Positions 45,813 to 54,420 of a stretch of DNA of 64,000 nucleotides are shown here, in pieces. Each line of letters starts with the position of its first letter. Positions within the stretch are counted from its first letter, which is position 1. The notes beneath the pieces were generated by a model. It was not told where the DNA came from and did no database searches. It saw only the letters and a list, made by a program, of their open reading frames with translations. Source of the DNA: Pimelobacter simplex (lineage in GTDB: Bacteria > Actinomycetota > Actinomycetes > Propionibacteriales > Nocardioidaceae); assembly GCF_024662235.1 (NCBI RefSeq), contig NZ_CP096276.1, positions 1,550,001-1,614,000 on the forward strand, in the 5' to 3' direction. A program made the position numbers and the translations under genes.

Positions 45813-46759
45813 CCTCATCGACCCGCCTCGTCCACATCGTCGACGAGGTGCCCGAGCTCGAGGGTGTCGAGACGCTGCCGATGATCGTCGCGCTCGAGGG
45901 ATTCCTCGACGCGGGCAACGCCGGCGCGCTCGCCTGCCGGCACCTGGTCCGCACCGGTGCGGCCTCGCCCGAGGGCGGCGGCGTCGTGGTCGCGACCTTC
46001 GACGTCGACGAGCTGCACGACTACCGGGCCCGCCGGCCCCCGCTCACGTTCGCGCGCGACCACTACGAGGGCTACGAGGCCCCGCGGCTCGTCGTACGGA
46101 TGCTGCGGGACGCGGGCGGCTCGCCGTACCTGCTGCTGCACGGGCCGGAGCCCGACATCCGCTGGGAGGCGTTCTGCCGCGCGGTGCGCGCGGTGATCGA
46201 GCGCTTCGGCGTGGCGCTGGTCGTCTCGATGGGATCCGTGCCGATGGCCGTGCCGCACACCCGGCCCATCGCGATCACCCACCACGCCAACAACCCCGAC
46301 CTGATCACCGGCACCAGCCCGTGGCGCGGTGAGCTCCGCGTGCCCAGCAGCGTCCAGGCGCTGCTCGAGGTCCGGCTGGGGGAGTGGGGCCACGACGCCC
46401 AGGGCTTCGTCGCCCACGTGCCGCACTACCTGGCCCAGCTCGACTACCCGCGCGCCTCACTCTCGCTGCTGGAGCAGGTCGAGCTCGCCGCCCGGCTGAC
46501 CATCGACCTGACCGAGGTCCGCGAGCTCGCCGACGACCGCGAGGACGAGATCACCCGCTACCTCTCCGCCAACGACGAGGTCGCCGACGTCGTCACCGCG
46601 CTGGAGCAGCAGTACGACACCTTCGCCCGCGCCGAGGAAGAGGGCAGCAGCCTCCTCGCCGAGGACGAGCCGCTGCCCACCGGAGAAGAGATCGGCCGCC
46701 AGTTCGAGCAGTTCCTGGCCGGGCTCGAGGGCCCCGACGAGACCGGAGGCACCCCGTGA
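45809..46759 (+). CDS. PAC2 family protein
   Basis: A 316-residue PAC2 (proteasome assembly chaperone 2-like) protein. Conserved blocks include MIVALEGFLDAGNAGALACRHL, DYRARRP and the HANNPDLITGT region. The C-terminus is acidic and helical (EEGSSLLAEDEPLPTGEEIGRQFEQFL). Actinobacterial PAC2 proteins occur near proteasome-related or metabolic genes, but their function is unsettled. GTG 45809 overlaps the permease stop; the gene overlaps tesB by four bases. Confidence 0.85.
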   Translation: MTSSTRLVHIVDEVPELEGVETLPMIVALEGFLDAGNAGALACRHLVRTGAASPEGGGVVVATFDVDELHDYRARRPPLTFARDHYEGYEAPRLVVRMLRDAGGSPYLLLHGPEPDIRWEAFCRAVRAVIERFGVALVVSMGSVPMAVPHTRPIAITHHANNPDLITGTSPWRGELRVPSSVQALLEVRLGEWGHDAQGFVAHVPHYLAQLDYPRASLSLLEQVELAARLTIDLTEVRELADDREDEITRYLSANDEVADVVTALEQQYDTFARAEEEGSSLLAEDEPLPTGEEIGRQFEQFLAGLEGPDETGGTP

Positions 46760-47640
46760 CCGACCTGGGTGAGAAGCGCGAGATGGGCGAGGCCACGCGC
46801 AAGCTGGTCTCGCTGCTCGACCTGGAGCAGCTCGACACCGACCTGTTCCGCGGCCAGCAGCCCGAGACCATCCGGCAGCGCGTCTACGGCGGCCAGGTCG
46901 CCGCCCAGGCCCTCATCGCCGCCACCCGCACGGTCGACGACGGCATGCACGTCCACTCGCTGCACTCGTACTTCCTGCTGCCCGGCGACTACACGGTCCC
47001 GATCATCTACGACGTCGAGCGCATCCGCGACGGCCGCTCGTTCGCCACCCGCCGGGTCCTCGCCCGCCAGCACGGCCGGCCGATCTACTACCAGTCGCTC
47101 AACTTCCAGCGCGCCGAGGAGGGCCTGGAGCACCAGGACCTCATGCCCGACGTCAAGCCGCCCGACGAGGGCCTCAACCTCATGCAGCTCATGGCCGACC
47201 GCGGCACCGACGACGGCCTCAGCAAGGAGTGGGCCGCCCTCGACGTGCGCTGGCTCGGCAGCTCGGCCTACGGTCTCGACGCCCTCGACGCCTCCCGCCC
47301 CTCCCAGGCCCGCGCCTGGATCCGCGTCGACGGCCGGCTCAGCGACGACCCGATCGAGCACCTCGCCACGTTCACCTACGCCAGCGACGTCTCCATCCTC
47401 GGCGCCGCGCTCGCCGCCCACCCGAAGCACACCCCCGACAAGGTCCAGATGGCCTCGCTCGACCACACCATCTGGTTCCACCGGCCCTTCCGCGCCGACG
47501 AGTGGTGGCTCTACGACCAGTGGTCGCCGTCCGCCTCGGGTGGGCGCGGCCTCGCGCTGGGCCGGGTGTTCACCCAGGACGGGACGCTCGTCGCGACCGT
47601 CGCCCAGGAGGGGCTGATCCGGCCCACCCGCCGGGACTGA
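46756..47640 (+). CDS. tesB: acyl-CoA thioesterase II (TesB-like)
   Basis: A 294-residue double-hotdog thioesterase. The two hotdog repeats are seen in DLFRGQQPETIRQRVYGGQV / VHSLHSYFLLPG and in the C-terminal DHTIWFHRPFRADEW / GRGLALGRVFTQDG. It releases free fatty acid and CoA from acyl-CoA in the cytoplasm. GTG 46756 (four-base overlap with PAC2) adds nine residues before the ATG 46783 alternative. It is the last gene of the plus-strand block and faces the inverted 22-base repeat array. Confidence 0.88.
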   Translation: MTDLGEKREMGEATRKLVSLLDLEQLDTDLFRGQQPETIRQRVYGGQVAAQALIAATRTVDDGMHVHSLHSYFLLPGDYTVPIIYDVERIRDGRSFATRRVLARQHGRPIYYQSLNFQRAEEGLEHQDLMPDVKPPDEGLNLMQLMADRGTDDGLSKEWAALDVRWLGSSAYGLDALDASRPSQARAWIRVDGRLSDDPIEHLATFTYASDVSILGAALAAHPKHTPDKVQMASLDHTIWFHRPFRADEWWLYDQWSPSASGGRGLALGRVFTQDGTLVATVAQEGLIRPTRRD

Positions 47641-47654
47641 GCCTTCCTGCCCGC

Positions 47655-47757
47655 CGAAGTACGCCGGTTGCTGGTCCGAAGTACGCCGGTTGCAGGGCAG
47701 CCTCTGCACTTGGGACAAGCAACCCACGCACCTCGGACCCGCAACCTCCGCACTTCG
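47655..47757. repeat. inverted array of five 22-base repeats between convergent genes
   Basis: Two head-to-tail copies on the plus strand (47655-47676, 47677-47698) face three copies on the minus strand (47692-47713, 47714-47735, 47736-47757). The consensus of each is CGAAGTRCGNNGGTTGC plus about five variable bases. The halves can fold into a long hairpin. The site between tesB and the convergent alcohol dehydrogenase gene suits a bidirectional terminator or a REP-like element. There is no spacer structure, so it is not CRISPR. Confidence 0.8.
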
Positions 47758-47838
47758 TGGGGCGGCGACGACTCCGCCGTCTGGTGCTGCCCGGCGACGG
47801 GGGCCGCGCGCTTCCCTGTGGGTGCCTCGGCGCCCTAG

Positions 47839-48948
47839 TCAGTCGAGCACGACGACCTGCCGGACCGTCGTACCGTCGGCGAGGAGGTCCATCGCCTCGT
47901 TGATCCGGTCCAGGCCGATCCGCGACGAGATCAGCCGGTCCACCGGCAGGATGCCGTCGCGCCACATCTGCGCGTAGCGGGGGATGTCGCGCGCGGGGAC
48001 GGCCGAGCCGAGGTAGCTGCCGACGACGGTGCGGGCCTCCGCGGTGACGGTCAGCGGCGAGATCGCCGCGCGGGCGGCGGGGGAGGGCAGCCCGACGGTG
48101 ACGGTCGTGCCGCCGGGGGCGGTCGCCGCGAAGGCCGTCTCGAAGGCGCTGGGGTGACCCGCGCACTCGATGACGTACGGCGCCCGGACGCCGCGCTCGA
48201 CCAGCTCGTCCGGCGTCCAGGCCTCGGTGGCGCCGAGGTCCCGGGCCTGGTCCAGCTTGGCGGCGACGGTGTCCACCGCGACGATCCGCCGGACCCCCAG
48301 CGCCCGGGCGGCCAGGACCGCCGCCATGCCGACCCCGCCCAGACCGACCACGACGACGGGGTCCGCCGGGGCCGGCCGGGCGACGTTGAGGACCGCGCCG
48401 CCGCCGGTGAGGACGGCGCACCCGAGCACCGCCGCCACGTCGGGCGGGATGTCGGCGTCCACGGGGACGGCCGAGGCGCGGTCGATCACCGCGTGGGTGG
48501 CGAAGCCCGAGACCCCGAGGTGGTGCTGGACCGTCTCGCCGCCGGGACGGGTGAGGCGCCGGGACCCGTGCAGCAGCGCACCGGCGTTGTTGGCGGCGGT
48601 GCCTGCCGGGCAGGGCATGCGACCGCCCTGCCCGCAGGCCTCGCACTGCTCGCAGCGCGGCAGGAACGACATCACCACGCGCTGGCCCGGCGCGACGTCG
48701 GTGACCGCGGCACCCGTGCGGACGACGATGCCGGCCGCCTCGTGGCCGAGCAGCATCGGTGTGGGGCGGACCCGGTTGCCGTCGACCACGCTGAGGTCCG
48801 AGTGGCACACGCCCGCCGCCTCGACCTTGACGAGGAGCTCGGTCGGGCCGGGCTCCCCGAGCTCCAGCTCGGCCACGGTGATCGGCCGCGAGACGGCGTA
48901 CGGCCGGGGCCGGCCGATCTCCTCGAGCACCGCGCCGGTGATCCTCAT
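47839..48948 (-). CDS. zinc-dependent alcohol dehydrogenase
   Basis: A 369-residue medium-chain dehydrogenase. Catalytic zinc ligands are Cys48, His69 and Glu70 (GVCHSDL, GHEAAG). The four structural-zinc cysteines are Cys99, 102, 105 and 113. The nucleotide-binding motif GLGGVG follows. It oxidises an alcohol with NAD or a related cofactor. ATG at 48948 overlaps the stop of the upstream aminotransferase (ATGA), making it the last gene of a four-gene minus-strand operon. The neighbours suggest a step in degrading an amino or sugar-alcohol compound; the substrate is unknown. Confidence 0.92.
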   Translation of the reverse strand: MRITGAVLEEIGRPRPYAVSRPITVAELELGEPGPTELLVKVEAAGVCHSDLSVVDGNRVRPTPMLLGHEAAGIVVRTGAAVTDVAPGQRVVMSFLPRCEQCEACGQGGRMPCPAGTAANNAGALLHGSRRLTRPGGETVQHHLGVSGFATHAVIDRASAVPVDADIPPDVAAVLGCAVLTGGGAVLNVARPAPADPVVVVGLGGVGMAAVLAARALGVRRIVAVDTVAAKLDQARDLGATEAWTPDELVERGVRAPYVIECAGHPSAFETAFAATAPGGTTVTVGLPSPAARAAISPLTVTAEARTVVGSYLGSAVPARDIPRYAQMWRDGILPVDRLISSRIGLDRINEAMDLLADGTTVRQVVVLD

Positions 48949-50180
48949 CGGCGGGCCAGGGCCGCGAACGCACCGTCGGTGCGGTCGAGCGCCTCGTCGA
49001 TGTCGGCGTCGGTGTGGGCGGCCCCGAGGAACCAGTTGTGGTACGGGTGCACGTAGACCCCGCGCGCGCCCGCCTCGTCCGTCCAGGCCCGGGTCAGCGT
49101 GAAGTCGTCGTCCCCGGCGAACCGGAGCAGCGGCATCTGCACCGGACCCGACTGGACCACCGCGAACCCGTGGGCCGCCGCCTGCCGGTCGAGCCCCGCG
49201 CGCAGCCGGCTGCCCGCGCGCTCGATCCGGGCCAGCGCGTCGGTCTCGCGGAGCTCGGTGATGGTCGCGACCGCCGCGGCCATCGAGACGGCCGAGAACC
49301 AGAACGACCCGGTCGCGTAGATCCCCTGAGCGGCGTCGCGCAGGGCGTCGGTGCCGGTGACCGCGGCGAGGGCGTAGCCGTTGGCGATGGCCTTGGACCA
49401 GGCCGACAGGTCCGGCCGTACGCCGAGCGGCTCCCAGCTCCCGGCGAGGTCGAGCCGGAACCCGCAGCGGACGTCGTCGAGGACCAGCGCCGCGCCGGTC
49501 CGGTCGCACAGCTCCCGCACGCCGCGGGCGAACGCCGGGTCGGCGAGCTCCTGGTCGCGGCCCACGTCGTGGCGGAACGGGCACACGATCACCGCCGCCA
49601 GGTCGTCGCCGGCGCGGTCCGCGGCGGCCTGCACCGAGGCGAGGTCGTTGTACTCGAAGTAGTCCAGGTGCGCGCGGTCCTCGGGCGTGACCCCGGCGGT
49701 CCCGGGCGTGCACCAGGGGATCGCGCCGTGGTACGCCCCGTGGGCGACCAGCACCTTGCGGCGGCCGGTCGCCGCCCGCGCGATCGTCAGGCACGCCGTC
49801 GTGGCGTCGGTGCCGTTCTTGGCCAGCAGCGCCCAGTCCGCGTGCGCGACGGTGTCGACCAGTAGCTCGGCCAGCTCCACCATGACCGGAGGCGTCCCGT
49901 TGAGGCAGTCGCCGCGGGCGGCCTGGTCGGCGACCGCCCGCTGCACCGCCGGGTGCTGGTGCCCGAGCACGATCGGCCCCCACCCGCACATGAAGTCCAG
50001 GTAGGTGGTGCCGTCGGCATCGGTGACCCGGCTGCCGTTCCCGCCCGCCATGTACTGCGGCAGCGTGGCGGAGAACCCGCTGACGTTCATGTGGCCGTAG
50101 CCGCCGCCGGGGATCACCAGGCGCGCCCGCGCGGCCAGTCCGGCCTCCCGGGCCGCGGTCACGGTGGTCGCGGCGCTCAT
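48945..50180 (-). CDS. class III aminotransferase (glutamate-1-semialdehyde aminomutase-like)
   Basis: A 411-residue fold-type I PLP enzyme. The PLP lysine lies in AWSKAIANGYALAA, and LDDVRCGFR is the usual cofactor-binding aspartate segment. FMCGWGPIVLGHQHP near the N-terminus is typical of the GSA-aminomutase branch. No hem genes surround it, so it is probably a catabolic transaminase rather than HemL. It is translationally coupled to the transketolase half upstream (50177-50180) and to the dehydrogenase downstream. Confidence 0.88.
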   Translation of the reverse strand: MSAATTVTAAREAGLAARARLVIPGGGYGHMNVSGFSATLPQYMAGGNGSRVTDADGTTYLDFMCGWGPIVLGHQHPAVQRAVADQAARGDCLNGTPPVMVELAELLVDTVAHADWALLAKNGTDATTACLTIARAATGRRKVLVAHGAYHGAIPWCTPGTAGVTPEDRAHLDYFEYNDLASVQAAADRAGDDLAAVIVCPFRHDVGRDQELADPAFARGVRELCDRTGAALVLDDVRCGFRLDLAGSWEPLGVRPDLSAWSKAIANGYALAAVTGTDALRDAAQGIYATGSFWFSAVSMAAAVATITELRETDALARIERAGSRLRAGLDRQAAAHGFAVVQSGPVQMPLLRFAGDDDFTLTRAWTDEAGARGVYVHPYHNWFLGAAHTDADIDEALDRTDGAFAALARR

Positions 50181-51202
50181 CCGAGGAGCTCCCGGGCGAC
50201 CGCCGCGATCCCGCGGGCGTCCAGGCGGTAGGCGGCGTACAGCGCGGCCGGGGGACCGACCGGCACGTACTCGTCGGGCACGCCGTGCTTGCGGAACCGC
50301 ACGGGCGGAGCGCCGCCGGCGAAGAGCGCCTCGGCGACCGCAGTGCCCAGGCCGTTGGTGGTGTTGTGCTCCTCGACGGTGAGGACGGCGCCCGTCTCGC
50401 GCGCCGCGGCGAGCACCTCGTCGACGTCGAGCGGCGCGATCGTGTGCATGTCCACGACGCGCGTGCTGATGCCCTCGCCGGCGAGCTCGGCCGCCGCCTC
50501 CAGCGCGGGGTGCACCTCGCTGCCGGTCGCGATGATCGTGAGGTCCGTGCCGTCCTGGAGGCGGACGGCCTTGCCCAGGGTGATGTCGGGGACGTCGGCG
50601 TACACCTCGGGGTCGCGCCCGCGGCCGAGCCGGATGTACATCGCCCCGGGGTGGTCGGCAGCCGCCCGCAGCACTGCGCGCAGGTGGTTGGCGTCGGTGG
50701 CGCACACGACCGTCAGCTCGGCGAAGGTCCGCAGGATGCCGAGGTCCTCCAGGGCGTGGTGGCTGGTGCCGTAGAAGCCCATCGACATGCCGGAGTGGTG
50801 CCCGACGATGCGCACGGGCATCCGCGGGTAGGCGCAGTCGGTGCGGATCTGCTCGGCGCACAGCAGCGCGGAGAACGAGGCGAACGTCGCCGCGAACGGC
50901 ACGTAGCCGCACGATGCGATGCCGGCCGCGGTGGTGATCATCCCCTTCTCGGCGATGCCGAGGTTGAAGAAGCGCTCCGGGTGCCGCGCGCTGAAGTCGG
51001 TGGCGCGGTTGGCGCTGGCGAGGTCCGCGGTCAGTACGACGATCCGCGGGTCGTGGTCGGCGAGGTCGGCGAGCTCCTCGCCGAAGACGAACGCCGGGAT
51101 CGAGCTGACGTCGCTCCCGTCGAAGGAGCCCTCCTCCCGCAGCTCGGTCGCCCCGCCGCCGAAGATCTCGGCCTGGTCCTGGAAGGTGGTCATCTCGCTC
51201 AC
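50177..51202 (-). CDS. transketolase C-terminal subunit (split transketolase)
   Basis: A 341-residue protein with the pyrimidine-binding and C-terminal domains of transketolase: DLASANRATDF, NLGIAEKGMITTAAGIAS (Glu of the IAE motif activates thiamine diphosphate), and a C-terminal swivel domain (TIIATGSEVHPALEAA). It is half-length because the first domain is encoded by the gene just upstream. GTG 51202 overlaps that gene's stop; ATG 51193 would remove three residues. The pair transfers a two-carbon ketol unit. Its substrate here is unknown and need not be a pentose phosphate. Confidence 0.9.
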   Translation of the reverse strand: MSEMTTFQDQAEIFGGGATELREEGSFDGSDVSSIPAFVFGEELADLADHDPRIVVLTADLASANRATDFSARHPERFFNLGIAEKGMITTAAGIASCGYVPFAATFASFSALLCAEQIRTDCAYPRMPVRIVGHHSGMSMGFYGTSHHALEDLGILRTFAELTVVCATDANHLRAVLRAAADHPGAMYIRLGRGRDPEVYADVPDITLGKAVRLQDGTDLTIIATGSEVHPALEAAAELAGEGISTRVVDMHTIAPLDVDEVLAAARETGAVLTVEEHNTTNGLGTAVAEALFAGGAPPVRFRKHGVPDEYVPVGPPAALYAAYRLDARGIAAVARELLG

Positions 51203-52074
51203 TTCGCTGCCTCCATCGGCTGCAGGCCGGCCTGCAGCTCCGCGATCACGTCGTCGTAGTCGGCGCCGACGAGGTTGCCGACGTGCCAGTCCGGGTTGAA
51301 CTCCATGAGCCGCACCCCGCGGCCCTTGACCGTGTCGGCCACGATCACCTGCGGCGGTCCGTCCGGACCGTCCGGCAGGGCGTCGAAGACGTCGAGCACG
51401 GCGTCGAGGTCGTGGCCGTCGACCCGGTGGGTCTGCCAGCCGAAGGCGGCGAACCGGTCCTCGACGGGCTCGACGCTCATCACGTCGTCGGTGAAGCCGT
51501 CGATGCAGAGCTGGTTGCGGTCCACGATCGCCACGAGCCGGCCGAGCCGGTAGTGCCCGGCGGCGTTGGCGGCCTCCCAGACCTGGCCCTCGTGCAGCTC
51601 GCCGTCGCCGAGCATGCAGAACGTGCGGTACGGGCGCTCGCCGATGCGGGCGCCCAGCGCCATGCCGACCGCGATCGAGAGCCCGTGCCCGAGCGAGCCG
51701 GAGCTGAAGTCGATGCCGGCGACCTTCTTCATGTCCGGGTGGTCGCCGAACGGGCTGCCGAGCCGGGTGTAGGTGTCGAGGTCCGAGGGCGGGAAGAAGC
51801 CCAGGTCGGCCAGCACCGGGTACAGCCCGATCGCCGCGTGCCCCTTGCTCAGCACGAAGCGGTCGCGGTCGGGCCAGGCCGGCTCGTCGGGCCGCAGGTC
51901 GAGCACCGCGTAGTACAGCGCGGCGAACAGCTCGGCGGCCGAGAACGACGAGGTGTAGTGGCCGGCCCCGGCGACCCGGGACAGGCGCACGGTCTCGAGC
52001 CGGACGAACCGGGCGCGTTCGGTGAGGCGGTCGAGCGCGGCCTGCCGCTCGGGGGTGTCCTTCGGCGGGATCAT
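51199..52074 (-). CDS. transketolase N-terminal subunit (split transketolase)
   Basis: A 291-residue protein with the diphosphate-binding domain: RLSRVAGAGHYTSSFSAAE, SKGHAAIGLYPVLADLG, and the thiamine diphosphate motif GDGELHEGQVWEAANAAGHY. AAGGAG ten bases upstream fixes ATG 52074. It is the first gene of the minus-strand operon and diverges from the Lrp-type regulator. Such two-subunit transketolases occur in archaea and in several bacterial sugar or sulfosugar catabolic loci. Confidence 0.9.
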   Translation of the reverse strand: MIPPKDTPERQAALDRLTERARFVRLETVRLSRVAGAGHYTSSFSAAELFAALYYAVLDLRPDEPAWPDRDRFVLSKGHAAIGLYPVLADLGFFPPSDLDTYTRLGSPFGDHPDMKKVAGIDFSSGSLGHGLSIAVGMALGARIGERPYRTFCMLGDGELHEGQVWEAANAAGHYRLGRLVAIVDRNQLCIDGFTDDVMSVEPVEDRFAAFGWQTHRVDGHDLDAVLDVFDALPDGPDGPPQVIVADTVKGRGVRLMEFNPDWHVGNLVGADYDDVIAELQAGLQPMEAAK

Positions 52075-52263
52075 GGGATCACTGCTCCTTGGTCGTGGGG
52101 GTCGGTGGCCCCGCGGAAGAGCAAGAGTGGGAGAAGTTTCGATTCCATGTGGTCGCTGCCGAAGACCTCTCGTAACAAGGCTTGATTCAGGCAGGTTCTT
52201 CGTCCAAGGTGGGCGCACCTGGGCTCCGCCCGAAGTTTCTGCCGCACGAGGGAAGGACCACCG
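52075..52263. promoter_or_regulatory. divergent promoter region of the catabolic cluster with repeated GAAGTTTC
   Basis: This 189-bp gap separates the transketolase operon from the Lrp regulator gene. GAAGTTTC occurs twice in the same orientation (52133-52140 and 52232-52239) and may be half-sites for the neighbouring Lrp protein. AT-richer bases around 52170-52190 could hold promoters. The site assignment is tentative. Confidence 0.35.
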
Positions 52264-52788
52264 ATGGCGCGCTACGTCGACGAGCGTTCGCGAGAGATCA
52301 AGATCGACGAGATCGACGAGATCCTGCTGTGGGAGCTGACGACCGACGGCCGGATGTCCAACAACGACCTGGCCCGCAAGGCGGGCATCGCCCCGTCGAC
52401 CTGCCACGCCCGGGTCAAGCGCCTCACGAACCTCGGGGTGATCAAGTCGGTCAACGCCTTCGTCAACTACGAGGCGCTCGGGTTCCCGATCCAGGCCATC
52501 GTCTTCGTGCGGTTGCAGGCCCAGGCGCGCAACCAGGTCAAGACCTATGCGAGCCGGGTGATCCAGTTCCCCCAGGTGATCAACGTCTTCTTCATGGGCG
52601 GTCCCGACGACTTCCTGATCCACGTCGCGTGCACGTCGAGCTCGCAGCTGCGCGACTTCGTCGCCACCAAGCTCAGCGCCGGACCGGTGGCGGCCACCAC
52701 GACGAGCATCATGTTCGACCACCTGATCGGCGTGCAGCACATGGAGTACGTCACCGGGTACGAGGAGATGAGGCACCCGGTGCGCTGA
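52264..52788 (+). CDS. Lrp/AsnC-family transcriptional regulator
   Basis: A 174-residue regulator. The N-terminal helix-turn-helix spans about residues 14-62 (IDEILLWELTTDGRMSNNDLARKAGI, then APSTCHARVKRL). The C-terminal RAM/AsnC ligand domain includes PQVINVFFMGGPDDFLIHVA. Lrp proteins bind amino acids or related effectors and control amino acid catabolism. The gene sits between the divergent transketolase-aminotransferase operon and the aldehyde dehydrogenase-permease pair, so it very likely controls both. ATG 52264 follows GGAAGG. Confidence 0.9.
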   Translation: MARYVDERSREIKIDEIDEILLWELTTDGRMSNNDLARKAGIAPSTCHARVKRLTNLGVIKSVNAFVNYEALGFPIQAIVFVRLQAQARNQVKTYASRVIQFPQVINVFFMGGPDDFLIHVACTSSSQLRDFVATKLSAGPVAATTTSIMFDHLIGVQHMEYVTGYEEMRHPVR

Positions 52789-52836
52789 GCGGCCGAAGAA
52801 CCTTCCGGGGTGGCCCGGTCGCCCCGGCCGCCCGGT

Positions 52837-52878
52837 GAAGATCATCGAAGACTGCCGGCCCCACCCGGCACGATCTTC
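52837..52878. promoter_or_regulatory. inverted repeat between the Lrp gene and the aldehyde dehydrogenase gene
   Basis: GAAGATC (52837-52843) matches GATCTTC (52872-52878), and inside it TGCCGG (52853-52858) pairs with CCGGCA (52865-52870). It can act as a terminator hairpin for the regulator gene or as an operator for the aldehyde dehydrogenase promoter. Confidence 0.4.
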
Positions 52879-52956
52879 GGATCGCGCCCCCCGAAGCACG
52901 CCGTTCTGCTTCGTTTTCGCCACCCAACTTGGCGCCGAATGACAGGAGGCTCGCAG

Positions 52957-54420
52957 ATGAACGCACCGGCCGAGACGCTGGTCCGCTACCGGATGTCGAT
53001 CGCGGGACAGGAGCGCGACAGCGCGTCCAGCGAGATCATCGAGGTCCGCAACAAGTACGACGGCGCGCTCCTGGGAACCATCCCCGCGGGCACCGCCGCC
53101 GACGCCCAGGCCGCGCTCGACGCCGCCCCCGAGGGCGCTGCCGCCTGGGCGGCCACGCCCGCGTACCGCCGGGTGGCGATCCTCAAGGCCGCCGTGGCCG
53201 AGATCCGCGCCCGCCGCGACGAGCTCAGCGCCGTGCTGTCGGCCGAGAACGGCAAGACGATCGCCGACGCCACCGCCGAGATCGACACGACGGCGCGCAT
53301 CTTCGAGGGCTTCGCCGAGGAGTCGCTGCGCCTGTTCGGGCAGACGATCCCGCTCGACATCCAGGAGGGCCTCGAGTCCGACCTGATGATCACCGTGCGC
53401 GAGCCGCTCGGCGTCCTGGTCGGCATCGTGCCGTTCAACTTCCCCGCCGAGCTCTACGCCCACAAGGTCGGCGCCGCGCTGGCCGCGGGCAACGCCATCG
53501 TGGTCAAGCCGCCGGAGGACGACCCCCTGGTCACGATCCTGCTGACCGAGATCCTGCACCGGGCGGGCGTGCCCGGCGCGGCCCTCCAGCTCGTCACCGG
53601 CTACGGCGAGGTCGTCGGCAGCCACCTCTCGCAGAGCCCCGACATCGCCGCGGTGACGTTCACCGGCAGCACCGAGGTCGGCACCATCGTCGCCGCGAGC
53701 GCCGGTCGCAACGTGGTGCGGGTCTTCCTCGAGCTCAGCGGGAACGACGCCTTCATCGTCTGCGACGACGCCGACGTCGAGGCCGCCGTGGACCACGCGG
53801 TCGCCGGCCGGATCTTCGCCAACGGGCAGGTATGCGTCGCGACCAAGCGCATCATGGTCGCCCGCGCGCGCTACGACGAGTTCGTCGCCGCGCTGAGCGA
53901 CCGGGTACGCCGGCTGCGTGTGGGCGACCCGAGGAGCGAGCACACCGATGTGGGACCGCTCATCAGCGTGGACGCCGCCCGCCGCGTCGAGCGCCAGATC
54001 CAGGACGCCGTCGGCCAGGGCGCGAGGATCCTGGTCGGGGGCGTCCGGGACGGCGCGTTCATCACGCCGGCCGTGCTGGAGATCGACACCGGTGTCGGCA
54101 TCGCCACCGACGAGGAGATCTTCGGCCCGGTGTTCTCCGTGCTGGCGGTCGACGGGCTCGACGAGGCGGTCGACCTCGCCAACGCCTCCCGGCTCGGCCT
54201 GAACGCGGCGGTGTTCACCGCCGACCTCCAGCGGGCGATCCGGGCCGGCCGCCGCATCCAGGCGGGCATCGTCTCGGTCAACGGCGGCAACGCCTACCGC
54301 CCGGACGTGGCGGCGTTCGGCGGCTACAAGAAGAGCGGTCTGGGCCGCGAGGGCATCGCCTACACCCTGGAGGAGTTCACCCAGGTCAAGAGCATCGTGC
54401 TGCGCGGTGTGGTCTCATGA
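52957..54420 (+). CDS. NAD(P)-dependent aldehyde dehydrogenase
   Basis: A 487-residue aldehyde dehydrogenase superfamily enzyme. Catalytic Cys293 lies in GQVCVATKR and the general base Glu259 in FLELSGND. The cofactor-binding segments IVPFNFPAELYAHKVG and VTFTGSTEVG are present. AGGAGG six bases upstream fixes ATG 52957; longer in-frame starts lack one. It oxidises an aldehyde to an acid, plausibly the product of the transaminase or alcohol dehydrogenase in this cluster. It overlaps the permease gene by four bases. The closest relatives are lactaldehyde/succinate-semialdehyde-type enzymes, but the substrate is open. Confidence 0.92.
   Translation: MNAPAETLVRYRMSIAGQERDSASSEIIEVRNKYDGALLGTIPAGTAADAQAALDAAPEGAAAWAATPAYRRVAILKAAVAEIRARRDELSAVLSAENGKTIADATAEIDTTARIFEGFAEESLRLFGQTIPLDIQEGLESDLMITVREPLGVLVGIVPFNFPAELYAHKVGAALAAGNAIVVKPPEDDPLVTILLTEILHRAGVPGAALQLVTGYGEVVGSHLSQSPDIAAVTFTGSTEVGTIVAASAGRNVVRVFLELSGNDAFIVCDDADVEAAVDHAVAGRIFANGQVCVATKRIMVARARYDEFVAALSDRVRRLRVGDPRSEHTDVGPLISVDAARRVERQIQDAVGQGARILVGGVRDGAFITPAVLEIDTGVGIATDEEIFGPVFSVLAVDGLDEAVDLANASRLGLNAAVFTADLQRAIRAGRRIQAGIVSVNGGNAYRPDVAAFGGYKKSGLGREGIAYTLEEFTQVKSIVLRGVVS

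Noticed and set aside
47655..47757. CRISPR array
   Set aside because: Units are back-to-back with no spacers, occur in both orientations, and there are no cas genes.
48945..50180. HemL (glutamate-1-semialdehyde aminomutase) for haem synthesis
   Set aside because: No haem genes are near; coupling to transketolase and alcohol dehydrogenase genes points to catabolism.
50177..52074. A second Dxs
   Set aside because: The two subunits match transketolase halves (GDGELHEGQVWEAANAA and the IAEKGM segment) and not the Dxs pattern seen at 41108-43018.
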